Source: Myxocyprinus asiaticus (Eukaryota > Chordata > Actinopteri > Cypriniformes > Catostomidae). From it: a stretch of 64,000 nt of DNA. Positions within the stretch are counted from its first letter, which is position 1, and each line of letters opens with the position of its first letter. The position numbers and the translations under genes are program-made. Below are positions 1 to 12,826 of the stretch, in pieces. Below the pieces are notes generated by a model. The model saw nothing but the letters and a program-made list of their open reading frames with translations. It was not told the DNA's origin and did not search any database. The stretch spans positions 26,256,656 through 26,320,655 of the forward strand of contig NC_059348.1 in assembly GCF_019703515.2 (NCBI RefSeq), read 5' to 3'.

Positions 1-422
1 CCTGACCTGAACCCCATAAAAAACCTGTGGGGTAAACTGAAGAGGAGAGTCCACCATGTGGACCTCGGAATTTGAAGGATCTGGAGATATTCAGTATGGA
101 GGAATGGTCTCAGATCCCTTGCCATGTGTTCTCCAACCTCATTAGGCATTATAGGAGAAGACTCGGAGCTGTTATCTTGGCAAAGGGAGGTTGCACAAAG
201 TAATGAATAAAAGGGTGCCAATAATTGTGCCACACATATATTTGACAAAAATATTTGTTTTTTTGATAAAACTTTTGTTTGCAATTGTTTGATATTCATT
301 AGAAGATATATGTTTGTGAATATTTTGAATGAAAGATCAAAAGGATAAACAATAAAGACATATTTTTCACAGCTTTCTTTGCTCATATTTACCGAGGGTG
401 CCGATATTTTTGGCCACCACTG
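1..422 (+). mobile_element. Tc1/mariner element, 3' fragment with transposase C-terminus and right TIR
   Basis: The window opens inside a Tc1-type transposase at the third catalytic block. The frame reads PDLNPIKNLW, where this family normally has a Glu after PI, so the DDE glutamate codon is AAA (Lys). The frame breaks near base 73 and resumes one base shifted (SMEEWSQIP ... LGAVILAKGG), ending near 203. The non-coding 3' part ends in a TIR (...TTTTTGGCCACCACTG) next to a TA at about 423. This copy is dead by both missense and frameshift. The 5' part lies outside the window. Confidence 0.85.
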
Positions 423-2628
423 TATATGGAGGGCTAGTGAAAATGTGAACTACTGGTCCAACCAGGCAAGCAGAAAAAAAAAACCTGATGAGCCCTGCAA
501 AAATTCTGTAGTAGAGGAGAGGTAGTTCTGGAGTAATCATTAGGAAAATTGCTTCATAATGCCTGCTTAAAATGTAGTCAGATAAAGAATGAGCTTTTAA
601 TTCCAGTTTATTTGATGCATGTATATCAGTATATGTGGGCTCAAATGTGTAGTGTGTATTTGTGTTTGTTCTGTTTGCATATGTATGAATGTGTGCTCCT
701 GATGCAAGGTGCACTAGTGTTTGCATCTGATTCTAACCTGTCATACAGCAGCAATTTGGGTGTTTGTGTTTCTCTGTCTTTTGATTGGTTACGGAGACAT
801 TTTGGGGAGCAGAAAGGGTGAAGGAGGGAACGGGAACAGACTGCAGAGCTATTTTTAAAATTGCCAGGAAAAAAAAAATTGCTTTAAGTAAATTTGAGAT
901 TTACAGAGTAAATTTGATCAGAAATGTATTTACATTATTTGACCTAGCATTCCATAGTAATGATGGCATGGAGCATGATGAAATACTGATTAACTAGATT
1001 ATGTGACGGATGAGTCTGTGAAGCTTTTGTTTAGGTTTCTAGTAAACAGAGGCCTATTCCTTAGGGAAAATGCACTGCCCAAAATATCTTCTTGTTAAAA
1101 TAAGCATAAATGTGAATGGGCAAACACATTTAAAGGATTATACAGTAGCATATGTGTCTCAGCATGCTCATGCTGCTGTTGTTTTGTGATAGTTTTGTTT
1201 CTGTTGAGTCTCCAGCTGGCTTTCATACAGCATTACGTTATACGAGTCACTATACGCTAGCATCATCAAATGAAATTGCAAAAATTGTTTTCAAACAAGT
1301 TTCCAGAGTACTCTCCCTGTCTGTTATTGGTTGGACAAGTCCCGCCCCAAACACACACCACTACTTGGGCCAATGTGTTGCTGTGTCAATCTGGTCAGGA
1401 TGCTCAAACAAACAGTCACAGTGTTTACATATTTTGGGAAAATCAACCTACATATGACTTATTTATGGTTAACCAAGGATAGGAAAGTATTTTACGTCTC
1501 TGGTAATTTACCATCGAAAAAATTTATTTATTTAAAAAATAAAAAATTAATTAATTTATAAAAAATTAACTTTATTACACTACTGAAATTACCTTTATTC
1601 CTCAGTGTATTGACAAAAATATTTTAAAAGTCTTTTATTATAGCTGTGTGAGCTGAGGAGAGCCCTTTAGGTGAGTTTCCTGTGAAAAGGCTCATGCTGT
1701 AGTTCTTGCCTTTGGCCTGTGCATGAGAGATGAATTCTACCAGCTGTCTACTGCTTTTCTGACCCTTCCCCTTAATCCTGAGTGACAACCCTTATAATGA
1801 CAAGACTGCACGTCCTCCCTATCTGTCCAACATAAACAGTGGCTCACCTCTTTGTGTTAATCAAATTCCTCAGCAGCCATACTGTGAAGTTCATGTGTAA
1901 ATCTTCTAACACACTGTACTGATGGGGTTTGACGGTTGTTTTGCTTCCAGTTGAGGGGCGTAAATTAGATCTGATGACGGCTACTTGATTTCATCCATTA
2001 GTTGACACTAGCAGAGTTTCTGTCCATGTATATTAAAAAGGAAATAGGCATAAAACATACTGGGTGGCAACAACAAGATGCTAATAAAATTCATCTCAAG
2101 CATCTTAATTGTTCCTCTGGTCATTCTGAGCCAAAGCCTGTCAGCAAAATGATTGGCTATTATTACCTACTATTACAGAACTGTCTTACATGCTTTCACT
2201 CTCAGACGCAAGACATCTGCTGCAGATTGCTAGCAAACATAAAGTTTGTCTGAGCTTTTGTCTGCATGCTCTAAACCACAATAATTTTGTTACATTTAAT
2301 AAATGAGCCGAAGTGGCTTCCCCATTAGCTAAAACTTCCATTTCCATTTTGCGTCAATTTCCCAGGAAGTGACAGTTTTGTTCTCTTGAACACATGGGAT
2401 GGAAACAAGGTTATATTCGCAAATTTGTTCTGGGATATTTAGATTTTTCTTTGTTGTAAACCTGACTATTAATGTGTTCACATTTTTATGAGGTAACAAT
2501 ATTTCTCAATTGGGGTTTTCCAGAAATTTTATTTGTTTTATTTTCAATTTGTGTTTCTCAGTCAGTCTGACAGATCAGTGGTCATTAATTTTTTTTTTTT
2601 ATAAGATGTCTATATAAGTATGCACTTT
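423..2628. other. Non-genic stretch; one interspersed-repeat copy at about 1310-1535
   Basis: No convincing exon is seen. Bases 1315-1445 (the stretch around GTTATTGGTTGGACAAGTCC) and 1476-1532 (rc of AAAATACTTTCCTATCC) resemble 36405-36580 and 3690-3755, so they belong to a diverged interspersed repeat family. The open frames here are short, overlap one another and match nothing I recognise. Confidence 0.5.
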
Positions 2629-3651
2629 AAAGTAAGTTCACCCTAAAGTGAAAACTTTGATTATTTACTCACCCTCACATTGTTGCAGATCCATATGACC
2701 CATCTTCTGAAGACTGGGGATATATTGTATAGTGATGGGAAGTCCATTTCATTTCTGCGAACTTGTTCTTAAACACATAAGGGTGTTTATTGCCATCAGT
2801 GTTTCATCCTGTGATCCTGTGTGTTGAATAGCCTATGACAAATATTGACTATATCTTGGATAAGTATCCAACATTAAAGTTTTGCACCTAAAGCACCCAG
2901 TACAGGCACTGATGCACAAACGTGGAAACGTTTAGGTGTCTAAAGCATATAAAGAGATCATCAACTCACAAGATACCCTGATTCAGCTTATAACAACTTA
3001 AAATATTATCTGCATGCACAATAAACAATAGTACAATTAATTTACATCTCTCTAAGTTTTTGCATGCTTTAATACAAGTTATATTTAATAAAACTCATCA
3101 TAATCATATTTTCAGTACGTTTTATTAAAGAAACGTACATTTTGCCCCAGGCTTGTTCATGTCCTCAGTACAGGCAAGCTCATAGTATCAGCAGCTCACT
3201 CAATAGACTCCTCTGAAATCCTCTGCAAACTTCGACAGGTATTTGGACTGGCTCATTCGGTTCTTTTGAAAAAAAGCTGGCTTTCGATTCTACATGTAGT
3301 TTTGAGTAGTTAATTTCGAACAGGTTCTTTGGTTCAATAACCGGTCTAGTAAATCATAAGAGCCACCTGGTTACTTTCTGAGAATTGGCTCAAAAGAACG
3401 ACTCGTTCAAGAATCAGACGTCACTAATATCGTAGTGGTTTGAATTTCCTTTATGGTGCTTTTTCATCCTATTTGGAGCTTGACAACCCCTGGTCACTGT
3501 CTACTTTTGTGGTATGGAAAACAGCAGCATGAACATTCTTCCTAACTCCTTTGAGTTCCATGGATATAAAAGTTGTATAGGTTTGGAATGACATGAGGGC
3601 GAGTAAACAATGAAAGAAGTTTCCTTTTTGGGCAAACTATTCCTGTGAATA
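2629..3651. mobile_element. MITE-type element (family also at 33969 and about 42000) interrupted by a nested hAT element
   Basis: Left end AAGTAAGTTCACCCTAAAGTG and right end (rc) AGGAATAGTTTGCCCAAAAA form imperfect TIRs. The internal text TTTACTCACCCTCACATTGTTG is nearly the same as in the copy at 33969-34491, and the right halves of the copies share the GAGCTTGACA...GGTTTGGAATGACATGAGGG segment. The middle is interrupted at 2730-3426. Outer boundaries are approximate because no exact TSD was found. Confidence 0.6.
2730..3426. mobile_element. hAT-type non-autonomous element nested in the MITE
   Basis: The ends are TAGTGATGGGAAG... and ...CGTCACTA. They are flanked by ATATTGTA (2722-2729) and ATATCGTA (3427-3434), an 8-bp TSD matching at 7 of 8 bases, the size produced by hAT transposases. 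The interior carries no transposase and contains GAACGACTCGTTC-like subterminal motifs. The insertion cleanly splits the surrounding MITE. Confidence 0.7.
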
Positions 3652-6318
3652 TGAAGCCCGAAAAGCCAGTCTCAGCTTAGTATTAAATCTGAAGTATGTA
3701 ACTTTTTCTATGTTAAAATACTTTCTCCTATCCTAGTTTAATATGCAGAGACAGCTATTAGTAAGCAATTCATAGGTTAATTTTCTAAAAAATGGTAAGC
3801 ACTGTCTTTTTGAGGCACTTTGAAAATTGCTCAGTTTGTTTGGAGCGACCCGCTTGGAGCCACCCCAACAACGTTACTCAACCATTGGTGTGAGTTGGGG
3901 CTCCAAGCAGGACTATCTCTTTGTTTGACAGACAGGGGGCATATTCAGAAAGCTGTTTTGAAAACAAAGTTTATATATGCAATTTTGCTTGGTGGTGCAG
4001 AAATTACATACTTCAGCTTTTTAAGTCTAAAGTATACTTCAGTTAGATGTGAACGCTTAGCATCTTGGCTTAGGACGCGTGATGCTAATTTCGTCAACAG
4101 CAGAATGCTCAAGCACTAAATGTGCATGGCCCGATTTTCCTTAACATGCATACTCTGCAAGCGCAGCATGAAAATATTTGCACTAATTAGTGGATCCACA
4201 AATTGAGCCGTTGCTTTCACAAAGAAGTGCAAGAAGAAAACGGAATCACTGGTAAACTTTAAGAGACGAAGGTGGAAACAACAACAGTGGATGTGCAAGT
4301 CAAGAGCACGTGTGTGAGGAGGTCAGGAGAAACCCACATTTATATAGGCCTAACTCGAGTCTGAAGGAAAATGAAGACATCTTTATAGGTCTAAACTGAT
4401 GAGAAATCATAGTATCTCATAGCAGTCAAACACGAATGCTCCAACCATCTGTGTATGCATGCACAGACAATTGGAATATACTTTGAAAGGCTGAGAGTTT
4501 GGGCTTTAATACTACTTGGTGAGTTAGCTCAGAATACTGACCATCTCTCCTTTAGAGTGTATTAACGAATGTTTTAAATATTACTTACTAGAAACCTGTG
4601 TGTGTATGTGTGCATGGTGAGTGTGTGCCCTTCATTGAGTGATTGGGTAGAGTCAGTTGGCCTATGTGTTGCCTCCCTCTCTATATGAGCTCTCATTAAG
4701 CTGCTCTGGGTGCCGGCCCACAGCGTGGTTTCTTTCTTACAGTAAGCCGCTATGCAAGGATTTTCTAGTGAAGAGATGCTCCTTGTATCCAACTCCTAAC
4801 ATACTAACAAACCGATTCATTTCCCTCCTCAAAGTAGGCCAGCCTCTCCCTCACTGCCCTTGTTGGTAAACAAAAGGGTCTGTACAAAAAGCTGCCACAC
4901 CTCCAACCTGTTTGGCCCCAATGGGCCTAGTTTCCTCAAACTAAACCTCTCTCAGTCTGTGGCAATGAGGAATGTTCCTTTTAGTGGTTTGGGACTGTCC
5001 TGTTTTCCAGTAGTAGAGCTTAAATTAAAGAGAGCCCCTAGACTTTTTTCCCCAATTGTTGGATGTCCTGAGAGAAGCAGGGACAGGTTCATCATGAATT
5101 GTTGAAATGGCTCTTTTTATGTTTTTTCCTCCACCATTGGATTGGCGTTTTTGTTTTTATGTTGAAGTCTCAACCGCATCTGCAGGGCACAGAAAATTAG
5201 AACAAGAGTGGGAGTTGCTCCCAAGTTGTCTAAATCTGTGTGGCCCGCAGGTCCATTCAGACACTGACTTCCTCTCCTTTAGGGAAAGATCTTCTCTGAT
5301 GTTCTCTGGCTCTGTATGGCCTTCTAGCCTCCACTGTTGCCTGTTTACTCAAAAAAACTTCTGTCATCATTTACTCACCCTGTTGTTGTCATTTGGACTG
5401 CATTTTGCTGGTGTGTACCAGAGTTCAGAAAACCACTTTCACATCATAACCAAACTAAAGCGTAGTTCTAACAGGAAGATCTCAGGCTTCATTCTTTCAG
5501 GTATCTCATCCAATCACAAAACAGCCTCAGCTTAATAAGCCTGCTCAGCTTCCTCTCATTGTTCATGTGAGTGAAACACAATCATGTCACACGCTATGCC
5601 TCGGTTTTCCAAGCAGCAGTCGCTTTATGTTGGATTATTACTTATGTTTACACTCCTCACTGCAAATGGTCTCCATCAGGAAAATACGCTACATGTAAGT
5701 TCTCAGTCTATTCTTCTTTTGGGGGAACAATCATCAATGCATATAGCTGGTGGTTGATGGGGTATCAGGCTTCCTGCTATCAATGTTATCAATTATCTGT
5801 TTGTCATATCACTTATACTGCATCAATTTTGCATTTTACTTGATTACTCTGTTCTCACCGATCATGTTAGGTGACCGTGCTTTCCACCAACGTGGGGCCA
5901 CTTTACATGGGTAACCAAATTTAGGTTCACAAATGTTGATCTGTTTACCACAGTGTTTGCATGCCTGAGTGTACTCCCCATAGGGGAATCAGGTTCCAGT
6001 AATCATGCACGTCATTATACGCAAGTACTTCAGTGTACAGGGTCTGATCACATCCATTAAGTTAAGATGATTTATCTGTCACTCCCATCGCATGCTAAAT
6101 CACAAAGTGTTTTCTTGACTTCACATGTCTACATCCGCTGTTCTCCCGAAAGGGGAAGATCATACATGTATGTTGCTGTGTGCCCTCTGAGAGTTGCTGC
6201 ATACCTAGCGATAGACATTACTCATTACATTTCTGTACTTCATTAACAGCACAATGCAGATTGCACTCTAATACAAGAAATTATCAATCAAATCAAGGTA
6301 CTAATTCCTATACCAAGC
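3652..6318. other. Non-genic stretch with repeat fragments
   Basis: Bases 3690-3755 share TGTTAAAATACTTTCTCCTA with the reverse complement of 10241-10306. Bases 5360-5400 carry the TCATTTACTCACCCTGTTGTT text of the 33969 MITE family. No splice-supported exon or RNA gene is seen. Confidence 0.5.
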
Positions 6319-6320
6319 TA

Positions 6321-7554
6321 CACTATATTGCCAAAAGTATTCGCTCACCCATCCAAATAATTGAATTCAGGTGTTCCAATCACTTCCATGGCCACAGGTG
6401 TATAAAATGAAGCACCTAGGCATGCAGACTGCTTCTACAAACATTTGTGAAAGAATGGGCCGCTCTCAGGAGCTCAGTGAATTCCAGCGTGGTACTGTGA
6501 TAGGATGCCACCTGTGCAACAAGTCCAGTCATGAAATTTCCTCGCTACTAAATATTCCACAGTCAACTGTCAGTGGTATTATAACAAAGTGGAAGCGATT
6601 GGGAATGACAGCAATGACAGGCCACGTAAAATGACAGAGCGGGGTCAGCAGATGCTGAGGTGCATAGTGCGCAGAGGTCGCCAACTTTCTGCAGAGTCAA
6701 TCGCTACAGACCTCCAAAGTTCATGTGGCCTTCAGATTAGCTCAAGAACAGTGCATAGAGAGCTTCATGGAATGGGTTTCCATGGCCGAGCAGCTGCATC
6801 CAAGCCATACATCACCAAGTGCAATGCAAAGCGTCGGATGCAGTGGTGTAAAGCACGCCGCCACTGGACTCTAGAGCAGTGGAGACGCGTTCTCTGGAGT
6901 GACGAATCACGCTTCTCCATCTGGCAATCTGATGGACGAGTCTGGGTTTGGCGGTTGCCAGGAGAACGGTACTTGTCTGACTGCATTGTGCCAACTGTGA
7001 AGTTTGGTGGAGGGGGATTATGGTGTGGGGTTGTTTTTCAGGAGCTGGGCTTGGCCCCTTAGTTCCAGTGAAAGGAACTCTGAATGCTTCTGCATACCAA
7101 GAGATTTTGGACAATTCCATGCTCCCAACTTTGTGGGAACAGTTTGGGGATGGCCCCTTCCTGTTCCAACATGACTGTGCACCAGTGCACAAAGCAAGGT
7201 CCATAAAGACATGGATGAGCGAGTTTGGTGTGGAAGAACTTGACTGGCCTGCACAGAGTCCTGACCTCAACTCGATAGAGCACCTTTGGGATGAATTAGA
7301 GCGAAGACTGCGAGCCAGGCCTTCTCGTCCAACATCAGTGTCTGACCTCACAAATGCGCTTCTGGAAGAATGGTCAAAAATTCCCATAAACACACTCCTA
7401 AACCTTGTGGAAAGCCTTCCCAGAAGAGTTGAAGCTGTTATAGCTGCAAAGGGTGGGCCGACGTCATATTAAACCCTATGGATTAAGAATGGGATGTCAC
7501 TTAAGTTCATATGCGTCTAAAGACAGATGAGCGAATACTTTTGGCAATATAGTG
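6321..7554 (+). mobile_element. Full-length Tc1/mariner element, copy 1
   Basis: Perfectly recognisable TIRs (CACTATATTGCCAAAAGTAT at the left, its complement at the right) are bounded by TA dinucleotides at 6319-6320 and 7555-7556. The element is 1234 bp and is the same family as 50702-51949 (1248 bp). The 14-bp length difference equals the two frame-breaking deletions found in its transposase. Confidence 0.93.
6371..7472 (+). pseudogene. Tc1 transposase, frameshifted twice
   Basis: This was a DD34E-type Tc1 transposase that would bind the TIRs and cut and paste the element into TA sites. The N-terminal paired-like HTH ([20 protein letters not shown]) is in the first frame. A net 13-bp loss near 6607-6620, relative to the copy at 50784-51899, shifts the frame. 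The second frame carries [10 protein letters not shown] (first catalytic Asp). A one-G loss in the G-run near 7013-7017 shifts it again. The third frame carries FQHDCAPVH (second Asp) and DLNSIEHLW (Glu), ending at TAA 7470-7472. All three catalytic residues are still encoded but in different frames, so no functional protein is expected. Confidence 0.92.
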
Positions 7555-7556
7555 TA

Positions 7557-8176
7557 TGTTACATGTTTCATGAGTCCTTCTGGCATCATTACAGTTTAGG
7601 GAGTCATATTACTATGGGTTACTGAAACTATTATTTTATTAGTGATAGGACCATGAAGCTTTCTACACAATGGGGCTTTATCACAAACATTTGAAATTCC
7701 AAGCTTCATTACTCAAGTTTCTGCATACAGTTCATTTACTGCTCCTGCTGGTCAAAACACAAACTCCCCATTAATGCTCTCTACGTTAGTTTAACAACAA
7801 ATGTGTTCATTATATGTGCTTGTGGTCAGGGCAGTAACATTTAGTTGCAGGTAAGTAAGGTATTTGTATTACTTTATTGGGATAAAATCAGTGCTGGCAA
7901 TACAAATGTGCTGGCAGCACAAATGTTCCGTCCAGACGCTGCAACTGCGGCTTGTCTTTCTTGCCATGCGACTAAGCATCCCATGACACTGCAACTGTTG
8001 TGTGTTTTCTGCTATCGGCTCAGTACATTTCCTAAGCAGCGCAAATGTGCTGTATAGGTGCCGCAACTGCAGCATGTTTTTCGGGCCGTGCCTCTAAGCG
8101 TCCCATGTCACCGCAAATGCGTTTTATATAAAAGCATTTAAAGATGCTATAAGCGTGTGTGTTTTTTATTTTATTA
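7557..8176. repeat. Non-genic stretch; two-unit tandem repeat at about 7908-8150
   Basis: GCTGCAACTGCGGCTTGT at 7938 recurs as GCCGCAACTGCAGCATGT at 8060. The flanking text (GGCAGCACAAATGT / AAGCAGCGCAAATGT, and GCATCCCATGACACTGCAA / GCGTCCCATGTCACCGCAA) is repeated with the same spacing of about 122 bp. It is a diverged tandem duplication. The rest of the stretch shows nothing recognisable. Confidence 0.55.
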
Positions 8177-8330
8177 TTTTTTTTTTCTTCATGGAAAGAT
8201 AGGCAAAAAAATGTCATACTCCCTGAAAGATATTAATAAAATAAGTGTTGTGAGATATCTCATCGATCTCTGTGACAGCTCTAGACTCTGTAAACAGTAC
8301 ATAAAAATGTGTCCTTGGGCCACGGTCACT
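8177..8330 (+). repeat. Interspersed repeat, copy A (also at about 21840-21995)
   Basis: The AAGATAT..., AAGTGT..GAGATA.CTCAT and TCTCTGTGACAGC segments, followed by GTAAACAGTACATAAAAATG, align in order with 21885-21980. Both copies follow a T-rich tract. No coding potential or defined ends were found. Confidence 0.6.
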
Positions 8331-8589
8331 CACGCTTTCTGCCTGTCAATCATTTTGGTCATTCTTTTAGTATTGTAGTTACAGCGAATTATTGAGGCTT
8401 TATGCCATTTTTATGCCATGTTGTTCATAACAGTTATCAGTTGAGGACACTATTTTGCTGCTGTTGTCTTTAACAACTGTTTCTGCTCTCAATAAAGCTC
8501 ATTTTTGTATCATTGGAGTGCAGGATTTTGGAAAGAGGGGGCATGGCTAATTCAATTGCTCGGTCTCGTGGAAGTAGAATGGATAAATC

Positions 8590-8790
8590 ACTTATAGCAC
8601 CATTAATGTCCCTTCACATGGCAAAGCATTGTTTATCTTTGCAGAGGTATTGCACAAATAATGCTTGCCCTCATTGTAGGGCTGAAACGAATAATTTTGT
8701 TCAAATGAAAAATGTTGCTTATTCTTTTGCAAAGGTATTGCACAAGCAACATCGCCTTTATCTAGGGCACAAACGCAAAACTTTATAAAT
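8590..8790 (-). repeat. Cluster of hairpin-forming repeats, related to 24058-24410
   Basis: Read on the minus strand, the motif TGTGCAATACCTTTGC / TGTGCAATACCTCTGC occurs twice (at about 8735 and 8647). Each is enclosed by an inverted pair: GTTGCTT...AAGCAAC and GCATT...AATGC. Between them lies GCCCTACAATGAGGGC, a short hairpin. The same arrangement of outer stem, inner CTTTG..AAAG hairpin and separate GC-rich hairpin is seen at 24.1-24.4 kb on the plus strand. Function unknown. Confidence 0.5.
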
Positions 8791-9059
8791 CTTGGTCCCA
8801 TCCTGGGCGGGGGTAAGCGTTGCTTCACTTGCTGTCCTCCCCTTTGGTAGGATCCGACAGTTCAAGCAAGCAATTTGAAACACTGCCCTCAGTGACAAAA
8901 TTGTTAAGTGTTGGCATATGGGCACGTGTGAGCTCCATTTTCTGGGTAAAATATCCATGGAGGGGCGCCAAAAGTGAGTTGTGAAGCAAGATGTTTTCAA
9001 CTGTACAGGCTGTAATACAGTGAAGAGGAATTAATATTTTATAAACTGAATCCCCCAAC

Positions 9060-9400
9060 CCAAACCTAAACCTAACCATCAGTGGAGTAAAAATGTAATG
9101 TTAGAGGGAAAAATGCAACCTCTGAATCGCACTCATCACTGATTATGTGAATGTGATTACTTCTTGGTTTCATTGTGGGATCTGAACTGGGGTCTCCTAT
9201 GCTGCTGATGAAATGCGCTTCTGGTTGCACCACAAGGTAAGGTAAACACGCTGGAGCTGATGCAAAAATGTCTGATAGGAGATTGCGCTTGTCAGTGAGT
9301 CGGCATAATGTGGCCGATCCTAGCATACTGGAACTCTCGGAAACAACGTGCCGACTTCCCGTGTGATCATGTTGGGTTTTGCAGCCACATTTACATGACT
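9060..9400 (+). repeat. Interspersed repeat, copy A (also at about 19440-19690)
   Basis: AAAAATGTCTGATAGGAGATT...GCTTGTCAG and TGGAACTCTCGGAAACAACGTG...GACTTCCCGTGTGAT align in order with 19574-19670. The copies are diverged and have indels. The stretch before it (CCCAACCCAAACCTAAACC...) is typical repetitive teleost DNA. No gene is seen. Confidence 0.55.
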
Positions 9401-11937
9401 GAGTTAAAGGCATTGTAAGAGCGTCATTAAAGATAAGTAGCAGCCAAGGTGAAGAGTTTATGTGTGTGTGAGAGACATCATCAGAATCTCTCAACATAAA
9501 TAGCTCTGCCGTCAGCAGCATAATGTGATTCTTGTGTCTTGCTGATGAGCGTTCTTTGATGGCTATTGTTTTAGTATTCACTGACATCTACAGATTGATT
9601 CTCCTTTCAAGGATGTTCCAACAATCATTTGCTAGATCATTTTTTTCATGTTTCACACTGTTATACTGGCTTTGTTCTTTAGTTTCACGCTGGAGAGGAA
9701 TAGGAGTGCACTAAGTTAAGTTGACACTGTTGGTTTTAGATTTGGGAACTGACTCACCCACATGCTGTTGTATGTGATTCATGGCTCGGGACTCATTTGG
9801 AATAATAATGCAGCCTTTGGTGTTTGCTCACAGATAAATGAAAATGTGAAAGTCGGCAGTTCACTCTGTGAGGATTGCCTTCTGAATGGAATACAAAATG
9901 TCCATGTCAAAAGCGAGGGATGTCCCTACGACTGGATCTCAATTCTGCTCTCATTGGGACTTTTAGTATAGAAGTTTTCTAAAACATGTTCACCATGTAA
10001 CATATTTGTCATACTTCTAATTTGTGTGGCAGTATTTTCAAGAATATGTTCTGTTAAAATTTGAAATGATAATTTTGCGACAGGCTGCTGAGGGCAGTAA
10101 TAGCAATGAGAATCACATTTCTTATTTCCAAATATTTCTCCCTAAAAAGTACTAAACTATTGTTAATGGAAACGTTAAATTCCTTATGATTCCAGTCGCT
10201 GCTATTTTGAGAAAACAACCCACAAATGCCTTAAAATTGTCTCTGTACATTAAACTCGGATAGGAGAAAGTATTTTAACATCGAAAAAATTACACACTTA
10301 ACCTTTAAATAGGCCTTACATTAAAATGGAGAAGCATAGACAAAAGGAGATGACCATGTACTTAAAGTGATGTAGTGTCTATCTGTGTCAAGTAAATGAA
10401 GGTTAAGCTGTATAGTCAGTTCAGAGGCTCAGGATCAAGCAGTATCAACCAGGCCATGCCATGCATACTTCGAGGTCCTAGAGGACACCTGGTTTTGCAC
10501 AAAGGGGATGACGGATCTTATCAAAGGATAGACATAATGCTGGATTTAGGGCAGCTGTGATGATGTACAATAGGTATTAGGTGCATCTCATCACTCACTG
10601 CCAGTGGAGTTCTTGTATTGCGTTCTTCCTGTAAGACACCCACTCCTGTCATGAGTCTGGACATGAGCCAGTGAACAGGATTTGAGGAGAGGCAGATCCT
10701 CTGTCTCACAAGATATATAGACCTGATTTATTTGTTATCCGTTTAATTGTTTCTTTTAGCTTCACAGCATTAAGTTTATGGATTTGTAAGTGGCATAGCC
10801 TTTGTACAATGTGTGTGCAATGTAAGGATGAACCAGTTGATTGTAGATCTGGGTAGTAATTGTCTATGTACAGATACATCACAAGGACACCTTTGGTCGA
10901 TGTGTCGCATCTTAATGTCTTTTAAATGAATCAAGAAGGTGGAAACCACCGTTCTAGGTGTTTTTTGTGATGACCATTCTAGTGAATACACAAGAAATAC
11001 CTTTTTGAAATTCACCAGTGTGTCTTAATTAATGCAGCAAAACATGTTGAAAAGGGCAACAAAATGTAGCATTTATAAAGTGAGGCTGAATTTCGCTGTC
11101 AGGTTGTGTACTTGCTGTAACTCTGACTGAGGTGATAACATGGTTATTGCGCAATTAAGGTGCTGCATCTCGTTCGAGTCCTGTGCAGCTTCTCTGTTTT
11201 AACACCCGCTTTGCACCAGAACTCCACAAGTTTTCTTATTCCTTAGATGTCCATGTAGGGATGAACTCCCCCATGAAATGACAAACTGTATGTAACCCTG
11301 TGGGCCTGCAAAGCTCCAACATCTGCTGCTTTCTGTAGTGTCATGATGATTCATTAACAGAGTGAAAGGGAATGAACGCTGTGAGCTCAACATACAAACA
11401 ATCATCATTCATTTTCTGCATATATGCGTTCCACTGTGAATGCCCAGACAATCAGATGACTTGCATCAGTGCTCTGCTGCAGTAAGAAACCAGACTTGTA
11501 GACTTTTTCGCAAATATATTTTGAAGCTCTTGTATTTGTTCTTCTTGTGATTACTATTTTATGGATCAAGCTATACAGAAATAATGTTCTTTTTTATGAT
11601 TTCTTGTTTGTTTTTTCCCTGCATAGCTGACTACTGTTTATTGCCTTTGGAGAATTACTGTCAAAAATGAAAAAAACCTAGCCTACCATTCTTATTTGCA
11701 GAAGTTTAGGTTTAGGTTTGTTCCTTACCATAATGATTTGACCACAATTCCCTTAGCTTTTGATTCAATTAAATTTCTCAGTGTGACTGCAGCATCTTAC
11801 CTTGTGTTTTCTATTGTTCAGGTGTCACCCCCACTGATAACCTACAGCAGCTGGAGGAGAAGGGTGGCTCGGATACCAGCTCAGATCCTGTCAAAACCTG
11901 AGCCAAACACAGGTTGGTTACTTATTTGCTATTTAGC
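9401..11937. other. Non-genic stretch
   Basis: Bases 10241-10306 are a reverse copy of the repeat at 3690-3755. No exon with coding bias and splice sites, no RNA gene and no further complete element were recognised. Confidence 0.4.
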
Positions 11938-12096
11938 AAATGCTTTTCCATCCAGTGACTTGCATTTATTTTCTCGGCAGATGCTTTTATGCAAAGTGAC
12001 TTAAAGTGCATGCAAGGTATAAGGATCAGTTTGTATTTTCCCTTGGAATCGAACCCATGACCTTAAACATGCTCTACCTGTTGAGCTACAGGATAT
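11938..12096 (-). mobile_element. tRNA-derived SINE
   Basis: On the minus strand the 5' end reads CTGTAGCTCAACAGGTAGAGC (pol III A box) and then GGTCATGGGTTCGATTCC (B box). The tail ends in AGTCACTTTGCATAAAAGCATCTGCC, the common 3' tail of this teleost SINE type. The same type occurs at 18772-18903 and, more decayed, at 43899-43992. It is a retroposed copy, not a tRNA gene: the sequence between the boxes and after the B box does not fold as a cloverleaf with an acceptor stem. Confidence 0.8.
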
Positions 12097-12826
12097 TTGT
12101 GTTCTACATGGCATTGTGCAACAGAGCATTATTTGTGAAGACAATACTTGGAACATCCTTGAGTCAAATCCATTATTCAGGGTCACAGTTGTGATAGTTT
12201 ATGTTTGCATTCCCCTGTCCTGGTGGTGTAGTGTTTGTGTGTTTTACCAGATGTACCCTTCCTGCAGAGAGGGTTAGAAGACATTAGTTACCTGAGGGAG
12301 CAACTTTTACTGTAGGATACATATTTCTAATGTAATTTTCTCCTAAGCTTAAGGGGTGTACAAGCCAACAGGTTCTCTCTGATCATTCCCAATCCTGCAC
12401 AACCCCCAGAATTGCACATCTGAGGAAAGACAGTGATGGAGTCGAGGTGTTTCAGCCTTACTAACAGGCCATTAAAATGTAATCACATGATATTTGGAAC
12501 ACCATTTTTCATTGTTCACAATCAGTAAACACAACTGCAGGAGACACTGGCAGAGTCTCCTTTGCAAACTGAGACTTTCAGTATGGAGAAATTGCTTCAC
12601 ACTCTGCAGTGTGTAAGATAAATTGTCATTAAACCAAACTCACAAGCCTCAGTAATGACAAATAGATTAAATAAATTATTAGATTATGTTGTTTAATTCA
12701 TCTGTGGCTTGTCTAGTTCACAGTTTGTTTATTTTAATTAACATGAGATAACATTTCCAGAAGAATCTTAAAGCTACTTGATCTTAAGGCCTCCACCTGT
12801 GGTCTTGTTAGGAAACACATGTCCAA

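Noticed and set aside
5107..5535. 142-codon open frame on the plus strand
   Set aside because: Low-complexity composition, no recognisable domain, and its middle contains the TCATTTACTCACCCTG text of a MITE family found elsewhere in the window.
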